DNA of 64,000 bases from the NCBI GenBank assembly GCA_019137255.1, contig WPDH01000138.1, positions 124,001 to 188,000 of the forward strand. Reading direction: 5' to 3'. Below are positions 1 through 11,595 of this stretch, piece after piece. This DNA comes from Corinectria fuckeliana (Eukaryota; Ascomycota; Sordariomycetes; Hypocreales; Nectriaceae). Under the pieces are notes generated by a model. The model was not told the origin of the DNA and ran no database searches. It saw only the letters and a program-made list of their open reading frames with translations. Every line of letters starts with the position of its first letter. Position 1 is the first letter of the stretch. The position numbers were made by a program, and so were the translations under genes.

Positions 1-504
1 TATCACGTGACTCGGCTACATGCATCAGTGATTACATCTCTACTCGTCACATAACCAAAACCACAACGTTCAAATGACTTATCAGGGTCTCTCAAGGCTG
101 AAGAGATCTTCCTTCATCATGCGGGACGACGAATGCATGTCTTGTGCCGCGAGAGATAGATGTGCATGTAATGGGCAATGCAACACGGAGGATCGAGATG
201 ACTTCGTTTGTCTTGCATTAGATATCCACGTTTGCTTTAGCAGACGCTCGAGTAAAGACCCCATAGTTTAGCAGTAGACACTTGACCCTTGTGTCCCGTC
301 CTCTCGACTAATCCCCTGTCTCTACTTTCGGATAAATGGAATGATGGCTCACAAAGGAGGGCTGGGAACGTGGTTCACCTGAAAAGCAGAGCGCCACAGC
401 AAACAATTTACATTAATAGAGATTAAGAACTAAAAGTGACCAAGTCAACCAGAACGCACTTTCAACACGAAGTGGAAAGTGCCAATGCTGACGCCGATGT
501 TACA
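1..504. other. Intergenic, no recognised gene
   Basis: I see no domain, repeat or spliced gene here. Short open frames on both strands overlap each other and match nothing recognisable. It is the downstream flank of the minus-strand orphan gene ending at 505. Confidence 0.5.
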
Positions 505-1791
505 TCAAGATTGAGACCCCGCAGCCCTTCCGACTGGGTCCATGTGCCCCAAGGCAATATCTTGGCTGCTGTTCCCTGGCAGCCTCCGGCAACTGCAGCG
601 CCCCATCTCTGCCATCGTCACCTGGTAAGGTCTCTTTCCATACACCTCATGGCTCTTCGCTTGCCTCTTCGAAGCTCGATCAACATCGTGATCAACGGAT
701 CCGAGCATCGCCTTGGGCCCGAACCAAGGACCAGGGCCAAGAGCGTCGAGGGTCCTGATGTTGACATGAAGGTGGTCAGTGATGTCCATTCCGCCCTCGT
801 TGCGATCGTCGAAGTGGCTCCATTGCGCTCCGCCCCTGTCGTTGTTGCCAAGTGATATCAGCTGTATCCCGGACCGGTCTTGTCGGGTAGAACTGTCGGA
901 TTCTTTCACCCGCTTCTTCAAGGGAATGTCGACCACAGCGAAGTGGTTCTCGATGGTGTTGGCGACATCGTGGGCAATCACGTCGGGGAGGATGTTTATG
1001 GTGACTGTTGGCTTGGCTCCTCCATCCTGTGTAAGACTGGTGAAGGTGGCGCGACATTGGAGAAAGAACTGTGCCTGCAGTTTCGAGTCGCCGTCTGCGT
1101 TGACAGGCTCCAGGTCACTGAAAAGTGTCTGCCTGTTTTCCAGAAAATATTTCAGGGTCCATCCCTGGTTGAAGCTTGACAAGGTGGCAACGATGGCAGG
1201 CTCGATCTGGGATTTGGCATCTGAATCGTCCAGCTCCGTCTCCTTTCGGAGTGTTTCGATCACTGTGTCGATCTCCTCTTTGGCTGCCTTGATCTCAACC
1301 TTGCGCGACTTGACTCGGTTTGGGAGGGGGTAGCTTCTGAATGTCATCATATGATCTGGCCGGGAATCCCACAATTGAAGCAGGTCTAGTCTCGAAGTTG
1401 CTGCCAGCATGCTCTTGTAAAGGTACTTTGCGTCCTCTGCTTCCGAATCTTGGCCAGGTTTCGAGGTGTAGTCCAAGCACTTGACCCAGACATTCAGCTG
1501 ATGGACGTCCGCGAGTTGATACATGTGTTCGAGTATTCGGTCCTGAGCCTTCTTTTTGTTGTTGGGGAGAAGTGCATTGTCGATGTAATACACCACGTAG
1601 CGGTAGTTGCGTGACTTTTCCCAGTCGTTCTCCCACGGTCCTAATATCCGACAAGACTCATTGTGAGTGGGAGCGAAGGCAGGCGGTTTCATCGTATGAG
1701 GAGTATAGCCCTGGTTGGTAACATGATGCTGGGTGGGCTGGACAGAGTCACTTGTCGAAGGTGTTGGTAGAAAGCAGTCTAGGCAGCACAT
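505..1791 (-). CDS. Orphan hypothetical protein (428 aa, intronless)
   Basis: I do not recognise this protein. The frame is open further upstream to 1980, but I chose the ATG at 1791 because a TATA-like element (1867-1873 on the minus strand) lies about 76 bases upstream of it, inside the longer frame. The product starts with a Cys-rich stretch (MCCLDCF), has no clear signal peptide or membrane segment, contains a Lys/Glu-rich helical stretch near the middle (KSRKVEIKAAKEEIDTVIE) and a polar C-terminal half. It stands alone between two gene-free stretches. That this is a real gene is inferred from the 1.3-kb uninterrupted frame plus the promoter-like element; function is unknown. Confidence 0.55.
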   Translation of the reverse strand: MCCLDCFLPTPSTSDSVQPTQHHVTNQGYTPHTMKPPAFAPTHNESCRILGPWENDWEKSRNYRYVVYYIDNALLPNNKKKAQDRILEHMYQLADVHQLNVWVKCLDYTSKPGQDSEAEDAKYLYKSMLAATSRLDLLQLWDSRPDHMMTFRSYPLPNRVKSRKVEIKAAKEEIDTVIETLRKETELDDSDAKSQIEPAIVATLSSFNQGWTLKYFLENRQTLFSDLEPVNADGDSKLQAQFFLQCRATFTSLTQDGGAKPTVTINILPDVIAHDVANTIENHFAVVDIPLKKRVKESDSSTRQDRSGIQLISLGNNDRGGAQWSHFDDRNEGGMDITDHLHVNIRTLDALGPGPWFGPKAMLGSVDHDVDRASKRQAKSHEVYGKRPYQVTMAEMGRCSCRRLPGNSSQDIALGHMDPVGRAAGSQS

Positions 1792-1866
1792 GTTCGCGGT
1801 GTAGGAGGGGGAGTTGCTCTGGAAACTGGTGAGGTGCAAACGACAAAGTGAATGGGTGCTGCTGGC

Positions 1867-1873
1867 TATATAA
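1867..1873 (-). promoter_or_regulatory. TATA-like element of the orphan gene
   Basis: TATATAA on the plus strand, TTATATA on the minus strand, about 76 bases upstream of the ATG at 1791. It decides between the internal start at 1791 and the longer open frame. Confidence 0.4.
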
Positions 1874-3117
1874 TGGAGAATAATGGGGTCTCGTCTACTG
1901 TCGATCCGAGAATAAAGCTTCACAGCCGGGTGACCTGCAAATTGAGGCCGTGCAGTGTCGGTAGGGTCAAAACAAGCCACAACCTGAGAGTGGTACGCAG
2001 CGTGTCCGACAATGAAATGCCTCGTGATCCAGTTCTAGGCGGAGCACTGCGGTGTTACTTTCAAAGGGGCTGGTAGTTAGCAGTGCAACAAAGTCAAATA
2101 TTCGCAGGGTTTTGCAGCGACCTTTGCGTCTGATACGACAAGCAGGCCATAGAAGTTGTACGTGTTCGGCGCCGTCATTTTCTATTTGTCTGCTTATCGA
2201 CTTACTCTTGTCCGTTGTGACTGTATACATGCTCCATTAGGCTATTTTCGAGATATGATTAATTGTCCTGCGTTCCCTTATTGATGATACTGGAGCCACG
2301 TCAGTACCTCCCAGCCACACCACACAGCATGCCATCGCATCACAGGGTGATCAGGGCTGGTCATCAGACCAATCACGTTTTAAGGTTACCACGGGCGTCA
2401 GACACTGCCATGTTCTTGGGTTCAGGATTTCTACCGTAAGCTCTGACATTGTGGGTTAGGCTCTTTCTCCTGCTGGGTCACGCCCTTTATCCAACAGTCA
2501 AGCTTTTCATCCATCCTGGTGATAAGGGCAACGAGGTTCCTTCTAAATGGTGCCTCTACGATCTGTTCGAGGGATCAGAGAGATCTAGTCAATAATGTAC
2601 ACAAGGACCTTCCTTACTTTCGAAGGTGAAGCCAGTTTCTCGTTTTCCCACCATGATTGCTGATGCGGGCGGAAAGTTTGAGCGAATTGCCGGATCTAGT
2701 CGATACAGGACTGACTAGTGGTTATCACTCCTGATGCTATAGTAGGTTTCCAGAGGTGTATTGTTGCATCCATTCCCTCGGCTTGTGCTCAATCATGCAA
2801 AGGCACCACTACGAGCGGAGAATCCGCTGTCTGACAGAAATGTGTTTGCGAGAAGCCAGCAATTACAATCGCAAAACAATTATTGTATTTGGCACGACTT
2901 CGGCAACGTACCTTGGAAATGACGCCCACTAGGTCAGGGAGAGGACTTTTCATCTAGGGTTACATCCGCTAAGGGAGAGAAGAGAGCAATCGAAAGACCG
3001 AAAACAGTGGGAGGCAGCAATATGAAGTGCATCAAGTAATTGTACCGAAGACAGGTTGTAGATAGTGTTACAGGTTATGGAATGTGAAGTCAACAGTATT
3101 ATAGAACCAGGCCTAGT
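1874..3117. other. Intergenic, no recognised gene
   Basis: No recognisable coding segment, repeat or RNA gene. It separates the orphan gene's 5' side from the 3' end of the amino-acid permease, so it should hold the orphan's promoter and the permease 3' UTR. Confidence 0.5.
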
Positions 3118-5270
3118 TCAAGCGTCCGTTCCTTTTCCATCTTCTTCAATCTCCGATGCGTTGAGGGTTCCTTGTATGCGCTCACTGGGCAACCACTTAT
3201 CCGCTGGAGTGAACCACCACGACACGATGGCGAAGATGGTGACGATTGCCATAATGACCGGAGCATAGTTGAGCGTGTCTGCCTCAACGGGGAAAATATA
3301 CGGCGAATACAGCACCGCCACGACCCATCCGTTCCACAAGACTGCAATGGCTTGGAACGGTTTGCTCAGGCGGCCAAGACTCCACGCCGGCTTGGGGAAT
3401 GTCTTTGGTGTTAGGAAGAGTCGCCCAAGACAGATGAGCCCATACGCTGCTGCCGAGGGGACTCCTGCAGCAGATACCAGAGAGGTAAATGCCACTGCCG
3501 ACGGTAGAATGGTGCATGTGATGATTGAGGCGACAACCCACACCACGATGACAGCGTTGCGAGGCTGCCCGTCCACTACTCGAGACACCCATTCCGAGTA
3601 AGGGAGGACTCCGTCGCGAGCAACTGCGAACACGAGTCGAGAAGCAGCCAGTACAGCAATCGCGGTGTTCTACTCCAAAGTTAGCGAGGAACGTCATGTT
3701 GACCAGGCAGAGAAGAGCCTTTCGGATATCGAGAGGGTCGACGTACAAACCACAGAGCAATAATGCAGACGACGTTCATGAAAATATGTCCTCCGTCCCC
3801 AAGTATGGCTGCATACAATGGGACAAAGGGCTGCGCGCCGCCGAACGAAAAGAGTGTATCGGCATCGGGCTAAGAGTCACGGTGTTAGATTCATGCGGCT
3901 CCAGACTCGAGACTTTGCACTTACTACGCAAAACAGGAAGAGGATGACGACAGCGAAGCCTCCAAGCCCACTTGTAACGGTGCTCCAGAAGATTCCTCTG
4001 GCTGCAACAACGCTCGCATTCTTCGTCTCCTCGGCAACATGACCTGATGCATCGAAGCCAATGAGGATCCCTGCAGTAGCCAGATACGACAGGCACCAGT
4101 TCCAGCCTGCCGGCGCACCGGTGCCATTATATGTGGTCATGAATGCATCGTGAGTCGAACGGAATCCATATGTCTTGCTCGTTGCCACAGGGAGCCAGAT
4201 CAAATTCAGGACAAAGTCCAACAAGACGGAGCCTGTGGACAAGTAGAAGATCCACTTGAAGTAACGAGCTTTCCAAAGTTAGCTGTACGTCAAGCTACGT
4301 CTTGGGGATATCAGGTCTTACGAGGGAGAAGATTCCAGATAGCTGCGAAGGCGAGCATGACCTCAGTGCAAATCCACTGGACTGCGCGGAACTTGACACT
4401 CGAACTGTCCGATGGAAAGTCGAGATCGAACACGACAATTTCCTGTTTCCGAGTCAGCATTTTATGTATAGATATAGCACCAGGAAAGCTCTTCGATGGC
4501 ACGTACCGAAAGCATGTAGTTGACGGCTGCCTGCGTGTTGCCTGGTTGATATTAGCACAAACACGGGATATTGCTCCATCTCAGTTGCGATGTCCACTCA
4601 CTTGCACAGAATGTCGTCCATGCCGTAGTACTCCACCACGCAACTACGAAGCCGAAGAACCGTCCAAACCGCGGACCGCCGGCCTCAGCAGCCCATAGGT
4701 AAATGGAGCCTGCTAGGGGTAGAGAGGAGCATATCTCGGCAATGACTGCTGCAGTGATGAACGTGAAGACGCACGTTACCAAAAAGCTTGTCCTGTCGTA
4801 CACTGTGTTAGCACACGCTATACACGCTTAGGACGATGGCTTCGTACCAGTAGGCCAAGTTCCCTCCAGCTGCAATGCCAGTCGAGAAAGTCACGCGAAC
4901 ACCACCAATAAAGTACAGAGCCGCTGCGAAAAGTTAGCTTCAACAAGATCCGCCTCATGAATTGTCGAGATTGCCTACCGAATGTCGTCGAGAAGCTATG
5001 GAATCCATTGAGAGTCCTTTTGAGAACCTGACGTTATTGTTTAGCTTAGGCACAAGGCTTTCGTTGAAACTCGCCATTTACTTACAGGTTTGTATCCCAG
5101 GTTTTCCTATATGATGACAATTAAGTCCTGAGCTCCCAGCTTCAAGCAGGGGAACTTACCAAAATTCGCGCGTCGTTCGTATTTCCCTCAACTTCTTCTT
5201 CTGCCCCAAGCGCGGTCGCTTGCTTGTCCTCGGGAACCACGGCCCTGATGTCTGGCTGTTCGTCAGGCAT
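3118..5270 (-). CDS. APC-family amino acid/GABA permease (Uga4/ACT type), 10 exons
   Basis: Plasma- or organelle-membrane permease of the amino acid-polyamine-organocation superfamily, closest in character to fungal GABA/choline/amino acid permeases. I resolve ten exons that join in frame to 540 aa: 5270-5160, 5106-5086, 5027-4979, 4923-4848, 4792-4602, 4541-4507, 4442-4322, 4268-3925, 3869-3747 and 3669-3118. The acidic cytosolic N-terminus (MPDEQPDIRAVVPEDKQATA) leads into about 12 hydrophobic segments. These include a first TM block with GGVRVTFSTGIAAGGNLAYW and an AEAGGPRFGRFFGF loop typical of the family; the C-terminus is short and acidic (SEIEEDGKGTDA). Exon 2 is a 21-nt micro-exon. 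It is transcribed away from the P450 gene, with about 500 bp shared between them. Substrate cannot be told from sequence. Confidence 0.9.
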
Positions 5271-5767
5271 TTTATCTGGGTCCTCGGCGTTATTGTGGTG
5301 TGACTGCTTTATCGAGGGATGCGGCCAGCTCCTATCTTTATAGGTAGTGCCGGAAGGGAAATATGTGCTTTTGGATTGATGCTGTATCCCTCGGCCAACC
5401 TCATCCGATAGGCAAACTACGTCCGATAGGCTTCTAAGCTCGCTTTCTTCTTGTCACGCAATGCCAAGGTCGTTATTATGTCATCAATCGAGCCTGCAAA
5501 TTAGCCGGGCACATCGGAATGTATCAACTAATGCGGACAATCCACATTGTTATACTGGATCCCCGGCTTGTTAGCGCAGGGACTTACTGCCAGTTCAGGT
5601 AAGCCTGGAGCTTGCAAGTGACACTATTGCATCACGCAATTCACCCACAAACTTACATGCTAATCCTCGTGTTAGTCCTCGCGTGTAGGACACTGACAAG
5701 CATTAGCTTAATTATCGTTGGCCCATCGCGAGTTTCGGTTCGTTTGTTCAACTCTATTGCTCCTACT
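5271..5767. promoter_or_regulatory. Shared divergent promoter, permease and P450
   Basis: About 500 bp separate the permease start (minus) from the chosen P450 start (plus), so the two genes probably share a control region. I see no obvious palindromic operator. Co-regulation is inference from geometry only. Confidence 0.4.
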
Positions 5768-7740
5768 ATGGCGTTGGTTCTTATTGTTGGTAGTGCGGCG
5801 CTGCTTCTTGTGCTCGTCCTACAGATTGCCAAGGTTAGTAAGGAAGTCAGCATTCAGGCTCCGTGCTGATACGTGAGGGAAGTTTGTGCAAAGACATGTG
5901 TCACCACTATCCGACATTCCCAGTGCGGGTTTAGGTGCTCCCTACTCACGACTACTATGGGCATTTCGTCGAGAGTATAGAGGGACCATCACCTTGGACC
6001 TTCCCGCCCTTCACAAGAAGCTCGGTAAGCTACTGCGATGTCCTGAAGCTGACCGGCTTACTCACGTTGACTTAGGACCTCTTATTCGCATAAGCCCAAA
6101 TGAGGTTTCGTTTTATTCTATGGAGGTATACGATACTGTGCACAAGGTAAACAGTGGGTATAAGAAGGATCCAAGGATATATGGCCACTTTGTACAAGAT
6201 GGCCACCCAGCCCTCTTCTCCATTACGTTGGTAGAGCCTAATAAACTAGTGTTGACCCAGCTAACGTGGTACCAAATCAAAGTCATCCGGACGAGCATTC
6301 GAAGCGTCGAAGACTTATGGGTCAGTTGTTTAATCGGAGCAAGATGCCGAACCTGGAGGCGTTGATGTGTCATCACATTGACGGCTTCGTGCGTACACTG
6401 GCTCAGAAGAATGGAGCTATCGATCTTGGGTCGGGCTGTCGTGCATTAGAGGCGGATATCATCTGTAAGTTTCTCCCATCACTGCTCCTCAATCATCTGA
6501 CAGAGTCCATTATGAAATATAGCGAGCTTCTCCTTTGGAAAGTCTCTTGATGCAGTTGATGCCTGGGCAAGGGGCGACGACCTGGACATGGTGGCAAAGA
6601 ATGACGAGAAAGCAACGTGGATGCCCTTGGTACGTCTGTCTTAGTCCGCGTTGGTATGTTGGTTGCGTTTTAACAGTGTTGGAATTATCACAGCTCACAA
6701 ACTTTCCCATCCTTTATGAGTTGTGGGAGCGTCTTGAAGGGTTCGTCTACGAGAAAACTGGCCTTCAATCATCTTACAGCCATGGGCTGCACAAGTTTGA
6801 TACGGTAAGGAATGGTTGTGTATGTTCACGACATTTGCTGAACAGATGGACTAGTGGTCTGAACAGGCCTGGCGGGCCGCGATGGACTCCGAGAAGCCGA
6901 CCAATCCCCTGTTCCCCAACCTAATTCAGGTCATGATGAGCTCTGGCTTGCCTTCGGAAACTGCTCTATCTGAAGCCAAGGAGAACCTGGGACCTGGCAC
7001 TGACACGACGTCGGGTTCTCTAGCCCATATCCTGTATGCTCTGGGATGCAACAGCTCTTATCAGGATGCTCTATATGAAGACCTGCTCAAGGTCGGATTC
7101 TCCACTCAAATGTCAACCCTAGAGAATATTCCCAGACTACGGGCATGCGTCAAGGAGGGCATTCGGTGGGCAGGCACAGCGGCTGCAATGTTGCCTCGGG
7201 TTGTTCCCGACGGAGGGGTCGAGCTGCTTGGAAAGCCCATTCCGCAAGGGGTAAGTCTTGTGTTCTGTGACTCTAATCTCAGCGAGTCTTTGCTTACCAC
7301 GTCGCCAGACTGTTTTAACTTCGTCCCCAATCTGGTATCTGCGAGATGAAGCTGCTTTCCCTGAGCCTGAACTTTTCAACCCCTATCGATGGATAAACGA
7401 CGACGGCTTGACGTTTAAAGAAGACCCGTTGAGAGATCAGTACTACATTCCGTTCTCCAAGGGAGCTAATGTCTGTATCGGAGTCCAGTGAGTCCCCACC
7501 TAACCCCCATTTGAATAATCCACTGCTGATTTGAGTTGTAGCTTCTCGTACTACGAACTATACCTCGGTGTATCACAGTTAATCCGACACTTTCGAATTC
7601 ATTCACCTAATGGGGAACTCGGGACTGCTGCTGGCGCTCACCACAGTGGCTGGCACCCCGTGTTGCTGCCCGCAAGGAAAGAATGGGTCGCCGCGGTCCT
7701 GACTGGGAGCCTGGCTGTTACACTAGAAGGGCGACAGTAA
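5768..7740 (+). CDS. Cytochrome P450 monooxygenase, about 9 exons
   Basis: Membrane-anchored heme monooxygenase of about 500 aa. The chosen ATG opens a hydrophobic anchor (MALVLIVGSAALLLVLVLQ). Exons I can resolve: up to 6024, 6076-6226, 6283-6464, 6523-6629, 6696-6804, 6855-7250, 7309-7487 and 7542-7740; the first intron (about 5830-5940) has several possible sites. Motifs in order: HPDEHSKRRRLM helix-C region, I-helix GPGTDTTS, K-helix ExxR in KEGIR, PERF-like FNPYRW, and the heme loop FSKGANVCIG with the Cys ligand. The usual Arg of FxxGxRxCxG is Asn here. The reading frame is intact across all splices I tested, so it looks functional. It diverges from the permease. Substrate unknown; a tailoring or detoxifying role is plausible. 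Confidence 0.9.
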
Positions 7741-8473
7741 GAGGCTGCGGTTGGTATCTTTGCACCTGTCGGCTGTTCCGTTATCGGGTTGAAGGGAGAA
7801 ACGTGTGCGGCTTCAGGATTCCTTAGACCGACATAACATGCACTGATAGACTAAGATGGGGATGATGGCTAGAAAGAGGAAAAATATCTTGCTATAATAC
7901 CTTTGTCTTGTTCACCTGGAACCTGGTCGCCAGCTCTTCCAGAGTGCCTCCAACGACTCCATCGGCGAACGCCCGGGCGACACCATCCCTCTGCCGAGAA
8001 CATCAATGGCCGTTCCACGAACCCGAGGCCTCGTTTTCAGCACAGTGATTATGTGCCAGTTCTTTAGCCAACTACCTCAGTTTAGCTTGAGTTGTCTGCG
8101 CGGTGATGCACTAGTATCGCTTTGTACCAAGTCATGTCATTCCCAACAGGTGCACTCGATGTCATGCTATGAAGCCATATCAGCCTGCTTACCAATAATA
8201 CTTATAGCTACTAGGATGATAAGTTACAGGTTCCTGCCTAACCGTTATCGCACCTGCAGGTGTTCAAAGGTACACAGGTATGGCAAGGCAGACACGATGC
8301 ACCTGTGCGTCCAATAAACTGACCCGACCACCCCGCACACAGAAAACAGAAACAGTCATCAGCCGAGCCTGACGCTGAAATCTCAGCACCTTCATCTCTC
8401 CAACTCCGTCTCTATTACTGCCCTCGTCTCGCTCGTCCGCCTCGCCCATCGACCCAGGCACCAACCAGCCACC
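7741..8473. other. Intergenic, amidase promoter region
   Basis: No gene recognised. It holds the P450 3' flank and the amidase promoter. A perfect 12-bp palindrome CACCTGCAGGTG lies at 8251-8262, with a related GCACCTGTGC downstream near 8300; these could be binding sites but nothing here proves it. Confidence 0.4.
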
Positions 8474-10913
8474 ATGACCAAGTCCAAGGCCGTCACTGAT
8501 CTGGACGACTATTTGTTCTCAGTCTCTGGGACTCGGTACGTTGCGCCGCGCTCGCAAATTGTAAGGCTCGCAACGTGACACCCGAATTTCTCGTTGTATG
8601 GATGCTCACGCAAAGCCCAAGGATATTGCTCTCCCGGGCGCCCCTGACTTTGCCCTCGTCACCGTGTTCTCGCTTCCGCAGCGAGACGAGATCCAAGTAA
8701 CGGGCCAATGGTTGACGGAGCGTGTTGAGTTATACCGAAAGGACGATGTTTTCGATAACAGCTTCCTCGCCAACGTCATCTTCCACGGCGCTGAAAGAGA
8801 CGCTGTCGGCATCACAGACGAAGCCATCGAGTATCTCAGCAAGATTGGTAATCAGACGACGACTTGGTCATCCCTGGCTGGGCTTCTGCCCGGCCCGTAC
8901 GCCTACGTTAACCAACAGCTGAGGGCGGTCTGGAAGTTGGTGGACGACTCGAACGGAACCTGCATGGTGACCTTGAAGCCGCCATCAAGGTGAGCCAGCT
9001 CCCGTCGTCACTGCTAGTCTGGGCTAATTAACCGACCTTGAGTTCGTACGATGCCTTCGAATCTTTCCCGTTGAGGAGCTCCGATGACCAGTTCTCTTGT
9101 TTCGCCCTTCCGTCCCGCATCTCAAGTCAAGCAACGCCTGGCTCTCCCCTCGCGGGCCTTCGCATAGTTATCAAGGACAACATTCATCTCAAAGGCATCA
9201 AGACTTCCGTGGGAAACCGAGCCTTCTATGACACCTTCCCGCCTTGCGATACATCCGCCGAGTGCATCCAGAAACTCATTGACTTGGGCGTGGTCATCTC
9301 TGGAAAAACCAAGATGAACTCTTTCGGAAATTGGGAGGAGCCTACCGAGTACATCGACTATCAGGCACCATGGAATCCGCGTGCGGACCGATATCAGTCT
9401 CCTGGCGGGAGCAGCTCGGGAAGTGCCTCCGCCATTGCGGCGTACGAATGGCTTGACATTGCCATTGGCACCGACAGTGAGTTGATATCTTCGTTGCCCA
9501 GTACCAATTGGCGCCCAGTCAAACTGATCCTTTTGATTTTAGCATGGGGAAGTGTAACGCGACCCGCGCTCTGGTGTGGCTGCTTTGGTCTTCGTCCTAG
9601 TACTGGAGCCGTCTCTTGTACCGGCGTGGAACCCTACGTCAAGTATGAATCTTCGACCACAAACTCGCCCACTCTTGACTAATTACTGTAGATCATGGGA
9701 TATCCCAGGTATTCTCGCTAGAGACTTGGAGAAATGCAGAGACTTTGTTGCTGAATGGCTCAACCTCGATGCATTTGAGCAGCCACCCAAAGTAAGTTTC
9801 TCTGATGTTGCGAGTATCGTTTCTAACGCGAGATGAAGCCGTTTTCTTCCATTATCTGGCCGACTGATTTCTGGAGCATCATAGATCAGAAACAAACACA
9901 AATGGCAAAGAGGTTCGCTCAAGAAATGGAGTCGCAACTAGCTGTGCCGTTTGAGGAGGTTTCTGTTGAAGAGGTTTGGGCGCGTTCGCCGCCACCCGAG
10001 GCAAATGGTCAATCCCTGCCCGACTTCATCAATCCGGTAAGGCCGCAGTGGCATCAATTCACGAAGCTGGATAATGACCATTCCATTAGGCTACCGCTGC
10101 CCTCGCGTACGATGTCTATCACAATTGCGATAAATTCCGTACCAAGTGCTGGGAAGTGTGCAACCATGCACCGTACACGACCCTCCCGAACCGGAGACTA
10201 TGGTATGCGTTCTACACTTTCCGCCTTGGGGGAATATCGCTGCATATGAAGAGTATCACCAATCTCATGCAGCGTAGACTAATGACGTTCTCAGGGCCAT
10301 TGGCAAGACAATCACCAAGGAGGAAAGAGACACAGGCTTTGAGAAAATTGACGTGTACCAAAGATGGTTCAACCAAAGCATCTTGACTGGAAAACATGCC
10401 AGCGCTCTTATGATTCTCCCGCTGGAGACCATGACCCCGAGATATCGAGATCAGCCACCCACGTGAGAGAACCAGCGAGTGGATCGTGAAGTGTGGAGAG
10501 TGTAAGACTAACCGATTCCCAGATTCAAAAGGCCTCCTCAGAATGGAATCAATGCTTTGGCCCTCGCACCGGTCCTCCGATCCCCAATCCTAGCCACCCC
10601 AAGTAAGAGCAACTCCGGGGGAGACTTGACTTACGACTAACGTGACACCAAGTTGGCGAAATGCCGTACCGTTCCAGAATCACGGAGCAGGAGGAGAAGT
10701 TACCTTTCTCGGTGGCAGTCATGGGCACTCCAGGTGAGCATGGGCACACATTCCCCAAGGCCTCTGGTATTGAAGTTGCATCTAGGATCCGATCTAGCTC
10801 TCATAGACACTGTACGGAACGTACTCAAGCGAGCGGGCTTGCCGTCAACCGTCAAGACGGGAAAGACAATGTGGGACCACGGTGATGGGGGGGCAATGTG
10901 GCAACTGGCCTAG
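8474..10913 (+). CDS. Amidase-signature hydrolase with N-terminal extension domain
   Basis: Amidase-signature (AS) family serine hydrolase of about 600 aa in roughly ten exons. Exon 1 starts MTKSKAVTDLDDYLFSVSGT and splices near 8536 to a block of about 130 aa lying ahead of the AS fold; similar extensions in fungal amidases resemble the Arp1 (scytalone dehydratase-like) N-terminal domain. The AS core shows the catalytic Lys in VIKDNIHLKG, the glycine/serine stretch GGSSSGSASA with the cis-Ser, and the nucleophile segment, which after splicing reads GTDTWGSVTRPA. The usual TGGS is TWGS, but the Ser is kept. The C-terminus GSDLALIDTVRNVLKRAGLP after a last intron (about 10733-10789) is typical of the family. 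All splices tested keep frame. It stands in line with the P450 and the AsaB-like pair. Substrate unknown. Confidence 0.85.
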
Positions 10914-11595
10914 ATGGACGGATTCGAGCAAATCGTTGGCATCCCTTTTGAAATGAATTTCTTACGTAAATGACAGCAGAATCATTGGCCTGTTTTTCGT
11001 CATCCGCAGCCGAGCCGAAGGGAGATACCTCAGAATGCAGTGAGAAAGTAGTGAAAAGCCTCAGTGTGATGGTTCGGCATCACTGATTTCGGGGTTTCCC
11101 GCATAATACTTGCATATTTGATGCATGACATCGCGATTCTCGTCACGCAGTAAAGAGCAGGGATCCAATGGGCACCCGTGTCGTTATCATCAACCTCGCG
11201 AGTGATGGGGGCGCAGCATGATGGCGCATGCATCTGACGTCTTATTGGATGGGAGACTTGAAACTGCACGGTACATATGCGCTTACGGCTTCTTTGGTGT
11301 TGATCCGACAGCCAGCCGCTACTAGCCGATATCATATGCGGCTCTGTGAGTGAGGGTAGCTCAAGCTAAAGTTGTTAAGTAGCAATAAGGATTGGTTACT
11401 GGTGTTAGTATTAGTATTAGTATATCAAAGGTACTTGCTAGCTAATACTAGTACCAGTACTAATACTATTTTATACTAACTCTAGTAGTAAGAGGTACGT
11501 ATGTATTAAACGTGTTGTTAAAACACCTTAAATTTAATGGGACTTTTGTAGTCGAGCCCTCTCCAACTGAAACAATGCTCATTCCAAGCTTCACA
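10914..11595. other. Intergenic with TAGTA-type repeat and inverted repeat
   Basis: No gene seen. At about 11400-11495 there is a run of (GTATTA)-like units followed by their complement (GCTAATACTAGTACCAGTAC), able to form a hairpin. It resembles the sub-terminal sequence at the right end of the hAT element. The rest carries the promoter of the first AsaB-like gene. Confidence 0.4.

Noticed and set aside
436..855. Plus-strand open frame antisense to the orphan gene
   Set aside because: It overlaps the longer minus-strand frame, has no promoter or family match, and its composition is that of a shadow frame.
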